In this document: positions 11,101 to 23,327 of the stretch, one piece after another | Position numbering within the stretch: the first letter of the stretch is position 1 | Layout: every line of letters begins with the position of its first letter | Assembly: GCF_947623445.1 (NCBI RefSeq) | Contig: NC_135243.1 | Location: 24,932,479-24,996,478 of the forward strand | Length of the DNA stretch: 64,000 nucleotides | Direction: 5' to 3' | Origin: Clavelina lepadiformis | Lineage: Eukaryota; Chordata; Ascidiacea; Aplousobranchia; Clavelinidae | Translations under genes and position numbers: made by a program | Notes under the pieces: model-generated | Told to the model about the DNA's origin: nothing | The model's input: the letters and a program-made list of their open reading frames with translations, nothing else | The model's database searches: none

Positions 11101-14100
11101 GCAGACTCTCGACAAACATCGCGATGGAATCATTATCACACAGGTCGCCGCCGGTCGCGAGTTCAAAGGTCAACCTTTCAGCAGCAAACCTGACGTCATT
11201 CATTTCAAAGTGAGGAGCAATGAGATTTCTATGTATTCTGACAAACCTGTTCAAATTACTCTTTACAATTTATCAAACCCTCACCCTAAGTAGAGCGTGA
11301 CTTAACTCTAACTGACTCGGACTCCACAGGATCTGGATGTTGGGAAGACGTACAAGAAGAAGATCATCATCACCAACGTCTCATACACGATCAACTTCCT
11401 CAAGCTCACTGGGTTGTCAGAACATCTCAAAGACTTCATCAAAATCGAGTAACTTTCCTTTCGCTCATGCATTTTATCACCTATGACGTGTTAATGACGT
11501 CATCGTTACTTTTTGCCTGCAGTTTCACGCCACCCGGTCAGATGTCAGCTGGTATGTCATGTGACATGTTTGTGACCTTCAAGCCAATGGTGAGTTGAGA
11601 CGTCATTAACATTGATGATGATCATGATATGATTGATGATGGTTATGAAATTATAGATGATATTCATGATGTTAAAGATGACATTTTTGATGTGATAGAT
11701 GATAGTCATGATGTGATAGATGATCGACATGATGTGATAGATGATAGTCATATAGTGTTGACAATTGTACCGAGTCATGCACATGATGGAAAATATATAT
11801 CAGCTTTGCATTAAAACTTGGTTTGGTTCAATTCAGATAAACGAAGATTTAAAGGGAGAAGTTTTCTTCCTGGCCCAGACTGGACCTTTCTCCATCCCCC
11901 TCGTCTGTTCTGTCAAGAAGTGCGAGGTATTATTACGTCATTAAGCATATTGCTATGAGCAGAGAACGCCACCAGCAATTTTAGTGGTTGAGTATGTCAT
12001 ACTTTCCCTATAGACATCTTATACTAGTTGCATTAAAGCTTTCAGTTGATGTTGATTCGATCGACTTCGGCACGCAAGTGGTCGGAGAGACTCTGCATAG
12101 ATCTGTCACCTTGATCAACAAGGGCGCGCAAGGGACCAGGTTTGAGTTCCTAAAGGTGCCAGACAAAGCGCCTACCACGTACACAATGGAAACATCACTG
12201 GGCAGACTGGTGAGAAACTTTCACCATCTTTTCAACGTCATCGGCGGTTGATGCGACATTTCCATGAGCGGCATTTGCCTGGGATCCATTTTAACGAGCT
12301 GTCTGTTGCAGACAACAGCTGCAAGCACCGGACTAACCGCGAATGACGTCTCTGAACCGCCTAAGACGACCACAACCGCTCATCCTGACGCCACCTCACA
12401 ATCTAAACGCACAATCCGCACAGAAGGTTTCATGTAATACTAAGGGTCATAGTTTTATGACGTCACAATCATTACAGTAACTTATATGTTTAAAGAACCG
12501 CCAGAAACTACCGATACGTCACAAGCGGAAGGACTTGACGTCACAGAAGAAGATTATGACGCAGTAGGGGAGAATGAAAGCCGCGAAGGAGGTGGAGTTT
12601 GGAATATATGCTTTTGCCAAGTTTCCCGTCGTTCTTCATTTCTAACTATTGTCTTGTCTAATGACGTCATACAGGATTGACGCGCGATGAAGGTGACGAA
12701 ATAACTTTCGAAACTCCCACCGTTGATTACGATACTACTGGCCCGGATGAGCTTAAAGTCGGCCAGGTAAGTACTCATGTCTTATTCATTGTAGTAATTT
12801 TCGACCGTGAAAGATCTTGATTATGACGTCATAGGTGATGAGCGGTGAGATCGATCCGTTTTCATCTGTTCGTCTGGATATCGTGTTTGCTCCTTGCGTC
12901 CCTGGAGACATCCAGGCCAACTTCCGCATCACATTTGCAAACCAGGAATCTGATCCAGTGAGACTTGTTTGTTATTGGACAGTTGTTAAATTTTGTTTGT
13001 CTTTGTTTATGAGGTAATAATTGCTTCACTCAACCAATGGTTCGCTGCATTTGATAAATGACAAAACTCTCTCGTGACTTTAATCACGCGGTTTCATGAT
13101 TCGTGCAGATCGACATCAAAGCCTCAGCTGTCGCCATCGACGTTCCTGTGTGGCTCGATAGAAAGGTAGCGTAACAATGCCTTTAATTTCATTTACAATG
13201 ACGTCATAATCAATGTTTTTTCATGATAACCCTACCTGTTGCAGAACATCGATTTGAAGATTTGCATGTACGACAGGCTCTACCAGGATCAAATACTTGT
13301 GCACAACAGGTAGCTGACGTACCTTGCGGTATCATAGGGCCAGGCTAGGTGCACTAAAGCTACCTTGTATGACCCAGGGCTAGCACGGCGCTCAGACTCA
13401 ACTTCGAGGTCCCCAAGGAACTGAGGAACCACATGGAGCTGCTGCCTAAGACCGGGTACATCCAGGCCCGATCGACCTTCACCGCTCAACTCAAATTCCT
13501 GCCTCAGTGAGTCATCTCGGCTTTCTCGCGAGTATGGATGACGTCATAATGGTTTTTGGTTAGGCGCTCGTTGTGCGAGGACGCTGGCGGGCTGTTTGAG
13601 CCGGGCAGCGGCATCCTGGAGTGCCCGATGGTGATCAGGGTCGCCGACCAAACTAGACCGGTTCCGTTCGTGGTCAACGCTGTGGTGACGTCATCGGATT
13701 TGGAGTTTGATCAGAGCGAGGTGGACTTTGGCTTCTGCGGGATTAACGAGTCCGTCGTCTCCTCCATCAAGCTCACCAACCGATCCATCCTGCCGCAAAA
13801 GTTCGGATTCGTCAGCATCCCTGACGTATGTCCAACTATCGCATCATAATGCGCCATTGTTAGCAGAGTGACGTAACAATGACGTTTACCATAGTTTGTG
13901 GATGTCCAACCGAACGACGGCTTCGGCACGATCCTGCCTCAGGAGACGATGGATCTCGACGTGGTGGTCAGCGTGAAGCGGGCCAGGGAGTACAACTTCA
14001 CCCTCCTCTGCCGCTCCGGGATAAACAGGGACTTCCCGGTGCACTGCACGGCGGTCGGCGTCCACCCCCCACTAGAACTCAGCCAACAGGTGCGTTTATG

Positions 14101-17100
14101 ACGTCATGTTTAATCGCACGACCAGATCACGTCATTTTGACTTGTTGCAGGTGATTTACTTTCCCGCAACAGCCCTGGATGACGTCACGACCGCGTTTGT
14201 CCACGTCATAAACAATCACACGAGTGCAAACGAGTTCACGCACCCAGTGCCAAGGATAGGTGGGTGGGCGGGTTAGTTTGCTTTGGGCGGGAATAAACCT
14301 CATGTTTACGGCAGGGAAGGGTGACATTGTCCCGGTTGGAGCGACGTCCTTTGAGTTTATGGTCCCGGAAGGTGCCCCCGTGTCAATCACCCCCGCCGTT
14401 GGGACAGTCAACCCTGGGGAGGTGAGTCACCCCGTTTATTGGGACCTCCGATATCGCGTTTAACAAATTTTGCTTTATCCAAGAAATGCCACGTCACCCT
14501 GGAATTCTCTCCCAAGCTTCTGGATGATGACATCAGAAAAGAGGCTTGTTCCATCATAAAGCGAGAAAAGGAGGAGAAACAGAGAGTAGAGCAAGAGAAA
14601 TTGAGAAGAGAAGCAGAAGAGCAAACCCAAACCAAGCCGCAAGAGGAAGAGAAGAACGTGAGAGTTTTGTCTAAAAACGACAAAGATGAAGGTCCCGGGT
14701 TTCAAATCCCGGAGAAATTTGACTTCAACTTTAATTTTATCCAAGTTTTTGTAGTTTGTCTATTTTTGGACGAAAATCGTTTTTTTTTTAATTTGCAGAC
14801 TAAAGGGAAGAAAACCCCGAAGACTCCAGCAAAGTCAAAAGCGTCTGAGTCAAGTTCAAAGCCGAGGCGAAACTCGGCTAAGTTTGTGGAAAAAGTTGAT
14901 GACGTCACGCTGACGGCGGATATGATAGACGAGAAGTTGAGAAAGTTCTAGAATTTTTGCAAAACAACTTTAAATGATTCTTCGGTGAACAAATCGATCT
15001 TTGTAGGTCTCCGGCTTACAAATCAGCGCGCGCTTCTATTATGAGGTCATATCCGGGCTCGTTCCAATCCTTCACAATCCCCTGCTACGTCGCCCCGGGG
15101 AGATGCTCCGAGAACGCGGACACCGCTTTATCCTACGAGTAATCACTACTGGTTATTAACTAAATGATATTTTGTTAACTTAGTTACCATTTAGTTGTTG
15201 ATATCATTGAAAAGTTCTGGTGAGTTGTTAAAGTGATGAACTACGCAGCAAAGCGAACACGTTGTACCTCGAAGTCCACTGCCCTGTGGAGAAGCCGCCA
15301 GTGGTCGTCATTTCCAACCACGGCCACAATCTCACCGACTTCGGCCAAGTCAGCATCGGGCAGAATGACGTCAAACCAATCAGCGTCCAGAACATATCCG
15401 ACCACCCCGTAGAGGTTCCTTAGTTTCAACTTTTCTGTTGTGCCGGTTGTGTTCATGATGCGCAATATACTAGAGCGGTTGTTTGATGATTATTAGCTGC
15501 TTGGTTGCAGTTGCATGGAATGACGTCATTAGCTGTTTACCACGACAGCGCAATTCTAAATCATAGACATCTCACCATACTTAATCTCTTGTAATTATGA
15601 CGAAATAATTACCTCGCAGTTGAAGCTTTCGCTGCTGGACACGAGTGGACCATTCCAGGTGTTAAACGCCCTCCGCGCGCTCAGACCGGACGAGACTCAC
15701 ACCGTCCTGGTCGCCTTCACGCCGAATGCTGGCAAAGTGGTTGGTTGTGGTCCAAGTGTCATTTTCTTTCCTTGCACGAGCGTCTGTGTTTACCGGCTCT
15801 TCAACTTCTCCTGTAGTTTTACGAGGTCCTCAAGATCACTTGCTCCAACGCCACCCTGGATGTCTGTCTCACCGGACGAGGGGTTTCCCCTGTTATAAAA
15901 CTCGACCCCGAAGATAGCAAGCTCGACCTCGGTCACGTGCTTAAAGGGGAGTCGTCCGAAGCCACTTTCACGGTAATAACTTTTTCGCATAGAAATCACA
16001 TAACCAATTATCTGATGGTCAGACAATTGTCTTTCCGGCGGCACGTTGCCAAGGTTACCTGATGACGCATTTTGTAGCTTGAGAACTTGTCGTCACTGGC
16101 GGTGAAGTACAATGTGAACCTAGACAGCAACTCCCTCTTGCGGCACAAGCTCCTCCAGCAAGCTCCTGAGTTTGTGAGGAGGGATGGCGAGCCGAGGAGG
16201 ACGTTGATGGGTGAGTTCCTCAGTGAGACATTCGGATCCTCTTGATTCAGATCTCTTAATGGCAGGTACCCAGAACAACAGCGGGCTCTGTGTCTTCGAC
16301 TGCGTGCCCTGCCAGGGGGAGGTCAAACCCGGCGATAAGCACGTGATCACGGTGACCTTTAAACCCGACCATCAGAGCCGCCACTTCTCGGACGGGGCCA
16401 GAGTCGTGCTCTTCAACACGGTGAATCCCCTACCTACGTCTGGTTGTTCGTGATTTCGCGTTATAACTCTTCGTGATATGATTGCAGAAGGAGGCTCACG
16501 TGGTTCATCTCACGGGGAAGGCTCACGATCACATGATGTACCTTGATGGGTATGATCCGCTAGATGTCAGTGTTGAGTCACTAGCTGCTGATGGAAACAA
16601 CTTGAACTTGGAGTCAGGTGACCGTGACGATACCAAACCGTCACACTGTATTTTCGAGTAATAATAACAGGTCTATGACGTCACAGAGGAAGAGCTTGAG
16701 ACACAAAGCGTGTTGATGAAGTTCAGGAGCAAAGTGTCCGAAGATGGATTCGTTTCAGTTTCCCGCGACCTGTTGGTTGGTTGCATCAGAACAAACGCAT
16801 TCGTCGGCCGCAAGGTGGGTATTCCCCCGCCAGAACCTGACCTGGAAACTTTACTTCCGTTTTAAAAGATCGTGCGACTTGTCATTTGCAAAGAACCTTG
16901 TGTTCAGTTATATGACGTCATAATGTTTTTCAGAGCGGGGAGTGGATTGTGGAGAACGCGCAGACAGCTCAGTCGAAGGGGTTCAGCATCGAGCCTATGA
17001 AGTCGTCCGTAGAAGTCGGCAGCTCCAAGCCCATCACCTTCACTTGGACGCCACCCAGCGACCATGATGTAAGACTTGCATTGCATGATCTGATGACGTC

Positions 17101-17350
17101 ATAAATTAGGAAAGCCGCGTTCACAGAATAAGTTTAAAATAGCCGGAATAATTCCACCAAAGTAATAAGTTCCCTTGTATTTAACTCAACTGAATTCAAT
17201 TTCAATCAACTAAATTGCTTTTTGACTTGGATATTGTTTCGTCACAAACAGCCGAATGTTCCGCTCCTGACGTCAGTACTTCTCACATTGAAGGGGGATG
17301 TCCCTATGATGTTTGACGTCATGTTGTCTGGGCTGGTTGCTTTCAAGTGA
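8190..17350 (+). CDS. CFAP74: CFAP74, cilia- and flagella-associated protein 74
   Basis: CFAP74 is an axonemal protein of the central-pair apparatus with ASH/MSP-type beta-sandwich domains. The start is ATG 8190 (MESVERIAPMRNFEDD), followed by an acidic segment and by coiled-coil exons (8451-8721, about 8865-8951, about 9114-9235, 9322 onward to about 10340). From about 11040 the family core is clear: MEREILQQTLDKHRDGI, KPDVIHFK, DLDVGKTYKKKIIITN, PPGQMSAGMSCDMFVTFKPM, FFLAQTGPFSIPLVC and IDFGTQVVGETLHRSVTLIN. Further ASH-like repeats follow in many short exons, ending MLSGLVAFK at TGA 17350. There are more than 20 exons with mostly small introns. An AATAAA near 17421 may end the transcript. 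The orthology is confident; individual internal splice sites were not all checked. Confidence 0.92.
11626..11756. repeat. 21-bp minisatellite in a CFAP74 intron
   Basis: Imperfect tandem units around CATGATGTGATAGATGATAG, open in frame on both strands, giving (I/V)DDxHDV-like peptides on plus and IIYHIM-like peptides on minus. It sits in an intron between the ASH exons ending near 11590 and starting near 11838, so the peptides are not expected to be expressed. Confidence 0.7.
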
Positions 17351-18360
17351 CGTCACTGCAGACCTACAATAGAAGTTTTGCAGCTTTCTGTTTCTAAGTT
17401 CACACGTTTTGAGTCATTTTAATAAAAATATTTACTTACGACGGCTTCGTTCCGCTTCAATGCGGCCCGGTTGGAGTTCAAAGGTCGCCGCAACTGCTAA
17501 TTACAAAGTTATATTGTGAGGTCACAGAAGCATGTAACGTTAAATTACGCGATGGACTTGACTGCTCCAGGCAGTAGAGCTATTTCTTGTTCTTATAGTG
17601 TCGTCACAATAACAAGCGTGGCACGGGTAGAGTCATGTGGAAACTGAAGATTTTATTGACCGTGAGTGAAAATAATGTAATTAATAAACAATACTGCTCG
17701 GTAATTGTTTTACTTTGTCGCGTCATAATTGTTAATAACTGTCATAGCTTGTGATGGTTTTAGTTGTAAACAATTACAAGAAGTCGACAGCGAAGTCAAG
17801 AAAGCGTTGAAGTTAGAATGTTAAGGCTGTGTGGACCTATTGTAAAACGTCATATGCGTGGAAGGCTACGTCACGAAATTTCCTTTGACGTCAGATCTGC
17901 ACGCAGTAGATTGAACCTTCGTTAATATCGTCATCATTTGTTTCAAGACAGACACAAAACGTCTACAGCAGTGTTTGGAATATTTTGTCAGTCGCGTGAA
18001 TGCAGGAGACAAGTTTCAGGTTATTTTGCGCAGAGGTCCAGGACATCACGCCCCTGCATGTGCGCTGCCATTTTGTCTTCTATTTATTAAAGTCCAGAAA
18101 CTTATCGAAATAAGTGATAAATTTTATCAACAAGTTTGCGCATCTAACGAAACAAACGATTAATGTTTACCAACCATAGAAAGTTATGTCTCTATTTTCG
18201 TCGAACCTTTACCGCCGCAAGGCATTCAATGTTTAGGAAACCACCTCTCAATTATTGTGAGTCATCAAACGTCACAATGCTAAATTGCGCAAAACGAGAT
18301 TTTTCACGTTTTTAATTCCGATTTAAAACAACTAAACAACTTAATTAATAAATAAACGTA
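17351..18360. other. Spacer between CFAP74 and the LRR-Ig gene
   Basis: About 1 kb with an AATAAA near 17421 and several CRE-like TGACGTCA or near-matches at its start. No exon was recognised. The two genes are in the same direction, so this must carry the 3' end of one and the promoter of the next. Confidence 0.4.
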
Positions 18361-21058
18361 ATGAACTTGAAACCTTTCATAAAGATCTTTCTGTACTTCC
18401 TCACCCTTGCAACTACGTCATCGCCATGTCCGAGTGAGTGTAGTTGCCAGAAGAAGAGCACAGACTGCTCCAACAAGAACCTCGCCGCGGTTCCAACTGG
18501 TCAGTTCATTGCAATTAAACATAGATGAAATATTTCGCTTTATGAAAGTTATTGTAGCAACTTGTCGTAACAAATAAGAAATATTTTGTCGTGAAATAAA
18601 ATGTTTATTGGTTTAATACAAATTCGTGCTTCGAATAATCTTTTTTCTTTGCGCAGGTATTTCGAGCGCCACGAAGCGTCTACTTCTAGACAACAACACA
18701 CTCAGTAGAATCTCCCATAATGCCTTTGTGTGAGTGTGACAAACCAGCGCCTTTTATCAGTTTGTAGCTTGCTGCATGAATGAAACTTTCCATTATTATG
18801 CTGCCAGCGGTCATTTAACAATCTCACTTAAGACGACTAAGTTTGATGTTGTGCGGGAATGAAGACTAGACATCAACATCAAAAATCTCTTTTAACTTTT
18901 CGACATTTTAGTCATTTTCAGCATTTGTTCTTGGTTGTTTGATTAGTGTATTTTTCTAAAATTTGCAATTTTCCAAGAAACCTCCAAGTATAAGGCTGCA
19001 GGTTTTAGTCAGACCATGCAGGGTCATATCAGAAGTTATCTCGCTACTACGCTGCTATGACGCGGTTGACGTAATTTGCTTAATGAACGTGCGTCTATTG
19101 CCTTCGTAGGAACTTGTCCAACCTGGTGGAACTTCAGCTAAGCACCAACAAGCTCATCAGCTTGGACGGATTTCTCTCCTCCAACCTCGTCTTGCTCCAG
19201 CTCTTCAACGTCTGCTCCAACGCGCTGACCAACGTCTCGCAGAACGCTCTCGACCAATTGACCGGTTTAATTGTGAGTCTGTCATTTCTTATTTTTAATT
19301 GAACCATTGTGACGTAGGAATGCTGGTTTGGTTTCATCTTTATCTTCCAAATGATAAAGTCTTTGCAAGTCTTAAACCCGACGATGACTCCTCATCGCTT
19401 CCAGGTTACCAAGCTTGCCTTTATTTCATCCTCATTATCCTGCTTCTTGTTCCAGAATCTCGATTTATCCCACAACAAGATCAGCAAAATCCACCGCCAT
19501 GCTTTCAACAAACTCCTTAAGTTAAAAGTCCTCAATCTGCAGGTGGGAACTTTTAACTTGGACGACTTCCAGATTTTTGCGTCACATTTGATGACGACGC
19601 GCAGGCAGAAATGAAAGTATCGCTTTCGTTTATGATGTCACAATGCCATGGTCTTAACGTTTAAATCTTCATGTTTCCTTGATATTTCGAACTACGTCTG
19701 ATTGCTACGTCATACCATGTGGTATTCACCGTCATTGATCTCACAATAAACAAGTCTTTGTTTAGGGGAACTCCCTCACCACGATATCTCTCAACTGGTT
19801 TCCGTCATCCCAATTTCCCGACTCACTGTCGTCCTTCAAGTTGAACCACAACCCATGGACCTGCAACTGCGAGATGAAGGATTTCGCCAATATCTCGCGC
19901 AACTTAAACAATTCCCTCACCTCGTCGCTGCACATCACGTGCATGTAAGCAATTGTTACTTTCATCGCTAAGGTTTATGACGTCACCACGTTTTGTTGTT
20001 TTACAGGCATCCTGGCAAATATTCGAACAAACCACTTCGAAAGATTCACCTCAAAGACCTTTGCCCTTTGACCTCTGAACCAGATAGTACGTTATCAAAT
20101 TTGGGATCAAAAAATCCTGGGTCAAATCTGCCGGAGACTGTTTTGCATCCCCATCAATTAACCCCTAAAGTTATTTCAGTCGCACCCACTAAGAAAACTA
20201 AAACCAAGGCGGTTGACTCGAAAAAGAGCCAACCGCCACTCCCCACAAGCTCCACAGAACTTCCGCACAAAATCCTAATTCTGACGTCACTAACAACAGT
20301 TTCAGGTAAAATTGTTACGTTTCGTTTTAAAAGCAATATCGTGGCCGATTACGTGACCGTCATACTGTTTTACTAATGACGTTGTAGGTAGTGAAGTCAC
20401 GATGACGTGTAACAGCAGTCAGAAGACCGACCTGACATGGACGTTGAAGAAGCGCGGTGCGAAGAGGATGGTTGGAGAAGATCAGACAAGATATAGGAAG
20501 AACGGAAACTCTCTCACCATACTCAGTGAGCTCTTCTCCTGCTTTGTTGTGTGTTCGGCGGCAAATGCTGGAAGTTTAGAAGGAAATTGTTTATTAAACC
20601 CGCATGTTGCGTCATAATGAGAACTAGTCATCCGCAGAGGCGGCGAGATCTGACCGGGGAAGCTACTGCTGCTCCTACTCTCAACAAAGATTCAACTGCA
20701 TCAGACTCCTCGTCACTTTGCCCGCCCATGCTACGTCAGCCGCCGTGTACGTCATAATCTCTCTTGTCATTATTGCGCTAGTCGCGTTCGCCGTCTTTTC
20801 CTACAGAAAGCTGAAGAAGCGGCGGGAAAATTACGGACTTCTGGCTGACTCGGTAAAATTTTGAGTTTCTAAAACTAGAACTTTAGATGGTGTTTCTATG
20901 GCAACAAACACCACTTCATAAAAGCTCCTTATACGTCATATTTTGTCTCTTTTCATTCTCGAAACACGAAACAGGCAGTCTTTAATCCTGTCCACGATGA
21001 CGTCACTACACAAGGAGGCGGTTACCAATCAGGAGGGACTACGGAAGAATATGTGTGA
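18361..21058 (+). CDS. LRR-Ig single-pass membrane protein, 458 aa
   Basis: Nine exons join in frame: 18361-18499, 18657-18729, 19110-19272, 19456-19542, 19766-19944, 20007-20305, 20388-20525, 20638-20852 and 20975-21058 (1377 nt). The order is signal peptide (FIKIFLYFLTLATTSS), LRRNT (CPSECSCQ..TDC), about five LRRs, LRRCT (NHNPWTCNCEM), a Ser/Pro/Lys linker, one Ig-like domain (VTMTC, LTWTL, SDRGSYCCS), a transmembrane helix (YVIISLVIIALVAFAVFS) and a short tail ending EEYV. This is the layout of LRR-Ig neuronal or adhesion receptors such as AMIGO, LINGO and LRIT, but I cannot choose an orthologue. The terminal EEYV could bind a PDZ domain, which is inference. AATAAA is at 21123-21128. Confidence 0.88.
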
Positions 21059-23327
21059 AGATATTGTTACGTCATAATGTAGAACGATATACGCGTCTGT
21101 GTGTTTGTTGATAAAACTTTCAAATAAAATAAGGAATTGTAAAAAGTTCCCGGAGTTAGCGAGTCATATTGCCGCCGCATTTCTACCGGGCCTGCGATGA
21201 TTGCGCGTTTTATGACGATTCACAATTTGTTTGACGACGTGTGGATGGTGATGAAAGAGATTTTGCTCGTGTTCAGCGAAACTTTATTCATTCTTTCATG
21301 CTCACAGTTACATGTCATAGTTGCTGGATTGTTATTATGGTTGTGACGTTCATATTTGAATTGAGGAACTCGGACATATAGCAGCGTGGTTACAGGGCGA
21401 GCGAAGAAATGAAAAGTGCGGACACAAAAAGACTCCCGCAAATGAGTCGAAGCGGTCGTGGTGTGGATGCAGAAATACTCGCCAGCCCGTGAATGGAAAA
21501 CATCCGCAACATACTTGGTACAACATCGGTTGCTCAGCAACACAGCTGTCGCAAACATTCATAAAACAACATAGCTCGTGTGACGTAGGTTACACATTTG
21601 CCAGAACTGTCAAGTTAAAGTTGGAGCAGGCGCTGTTTGTGAAGATATTCCTTCATATCATCACCATATCATGAAGGATACTTTGTGGATGTCTTGCAAG
21701 GTTCAAACAGTTGTTTATCTTGGACCTTGTCTGACGAGTAGATGCGCCTTTTGGAAAAGATCGATTCGAGTCTCAAACTATGTTGCACCTTGCGCCGCTT
21801 TACGACGGTTATTTAATTACGTGCTGTGATGGTCGGTCCAGAGAGTTTGCTGCGGTGAGATATTCATGTTTGTTGTGTTTTATCTGCTCATAAGGGACAT
21901 AAGGTTGCCGATATAATTCTTACCACGCTGAGCTTCAGTCTCGGTTTATGACGTATGCTGACGTGGTTGCCATGACGTGGCTGGGCTTCCTCTGCAATGG
22001 CTGTCAGTACTTGGCGGTATGCGATGTTGCTTGGCGATATGTGATGTGCCTTGGCGGTGTTCGATGTGGCTTGGCGGTTTGCCATGTATGTTGGCCACCA
22101 GCTATTGTATATAGACGAACTACATGATCGCTTTCTACTGGAGTTGTGTTTTTATTTGTTTTGTCGCTTATTGTTTTTAGTTGTTGTCACTCGCGCGTGT
22201 GATGCCGCCGGCTTTCGATGTCGATTGCATTTTTGTCTCGCTTCCTCCTTCACCTTCGAAAATATTGTGCTGGGTCAAACATTTCAAGCCGCACAGCTGT
22301 TTATTTGTGCTTATAAGCGCGCAGTTATAATGAAACCTGTCATGGTTTGAACATTTTCAACCAAGTTTTCGTCAAAGTTTCTGTGACGATTGTTTATCAC
22401 GTGACGATTCCTTTCAAAGCTGATTGGAGGAAATATATGGCGTGATTTCAGGGTTACTAACGTTCCACAAATATGACCCACGTACGGGAGCATTTTCGCA
22501 ATAAACATGCACTTTGCGAGCTTACATACATGGCCGTCACGCATGAATACTTTGCAACATGATGACGTTTTTCCTCATATGCTTCTTGATTAACGACAGT
22601 TTGCAATTTTTTTGGCTCACATTTTTGTCAGTTGTTGCTTAACTATCGAATATTAGTCAAAAATAATTTGAGCTCAGCAACATAAAGAAATCGTTAACTC
22701 AGTGGCTATGTGGTCGGCTACGTTGGACCCTCATTAGAAACACCAATAAAGATAAACCAAAGCTCACTTTACTGTTGTGTAAAATGGAACCCGATGTTTA
22801 AGTGACGAACCAAAGAAAATCCTTTTTTGTTCAGTTGGCAGTAATTTACAGCCTTGTTTGTCACGTCACAATTACTTTCAAGTGTTATGAAACGGTTTGA
22901 CCTGGCATCGCGAATATCATCTTCGACCGTTCATGGCGATTCACTTTTGTCACTTACAGAAATAAATGATGCCAGTTATGTTCGACATTGGCAGTAGGGC
23001 TGTTCAGGTTGAGACCTCATTGTGCGAACCAGAAATTACTAAACCAACCAGTTAATTGTGAGCTTGCCTCTCTCATTTGTTGCTCTTGGAGTGATTATGC
23101 CGGCAACATACTGCGTGTTGGTGCAAAGAACGCTACAAGTAGGCAATATTGCAGATGTAACGCTGATTGCTTTAATTGCATTGTTTCATCACAGCCATTT
23201 ATTTCCTTGAACAGTCATTCTTTGTTTGTTTCTTATATGACGCATCATGCCACATCCGCTAAATTTACAGTTAATCGCATCTTTATAATTTCAGTTGTAT
23301 CAGGCGAGGGAACCAGACGCGAGTAAA
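21059..23327. other. Spacer between the LRR-Ig and CUB-ZP genes
   Basis: About 2.3 kb. Apart from a poly(A) signal at 21123-21128 and a 20-bp tandem repeat at 22010-22095 I see no gene. Several 60-110 codon ORFs are present but have no family likeness or splice context. Confidence 0.4.
22010..22095. repeat. 20-bp tandem repeat
   Basis: Four diverged units beginning CTTGGCGGTATGCGATGTTG at 22010, 22030, 22050 and 22070, plus a partial fifth. Confidence 0.65.

Noticed and set aside
11557-11814. Asp-rich and Ile/His-rich ORFs on opposite strands
   Set aside because: Both are translations of the 21-bp minisatellite in a CFAP74 intron.
22051-22350. 99-codon plus-strand ORF with a hydrophobic stretch
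   Set aside because: It starts inside a tandem repeat, has no splice context and no family likeness.
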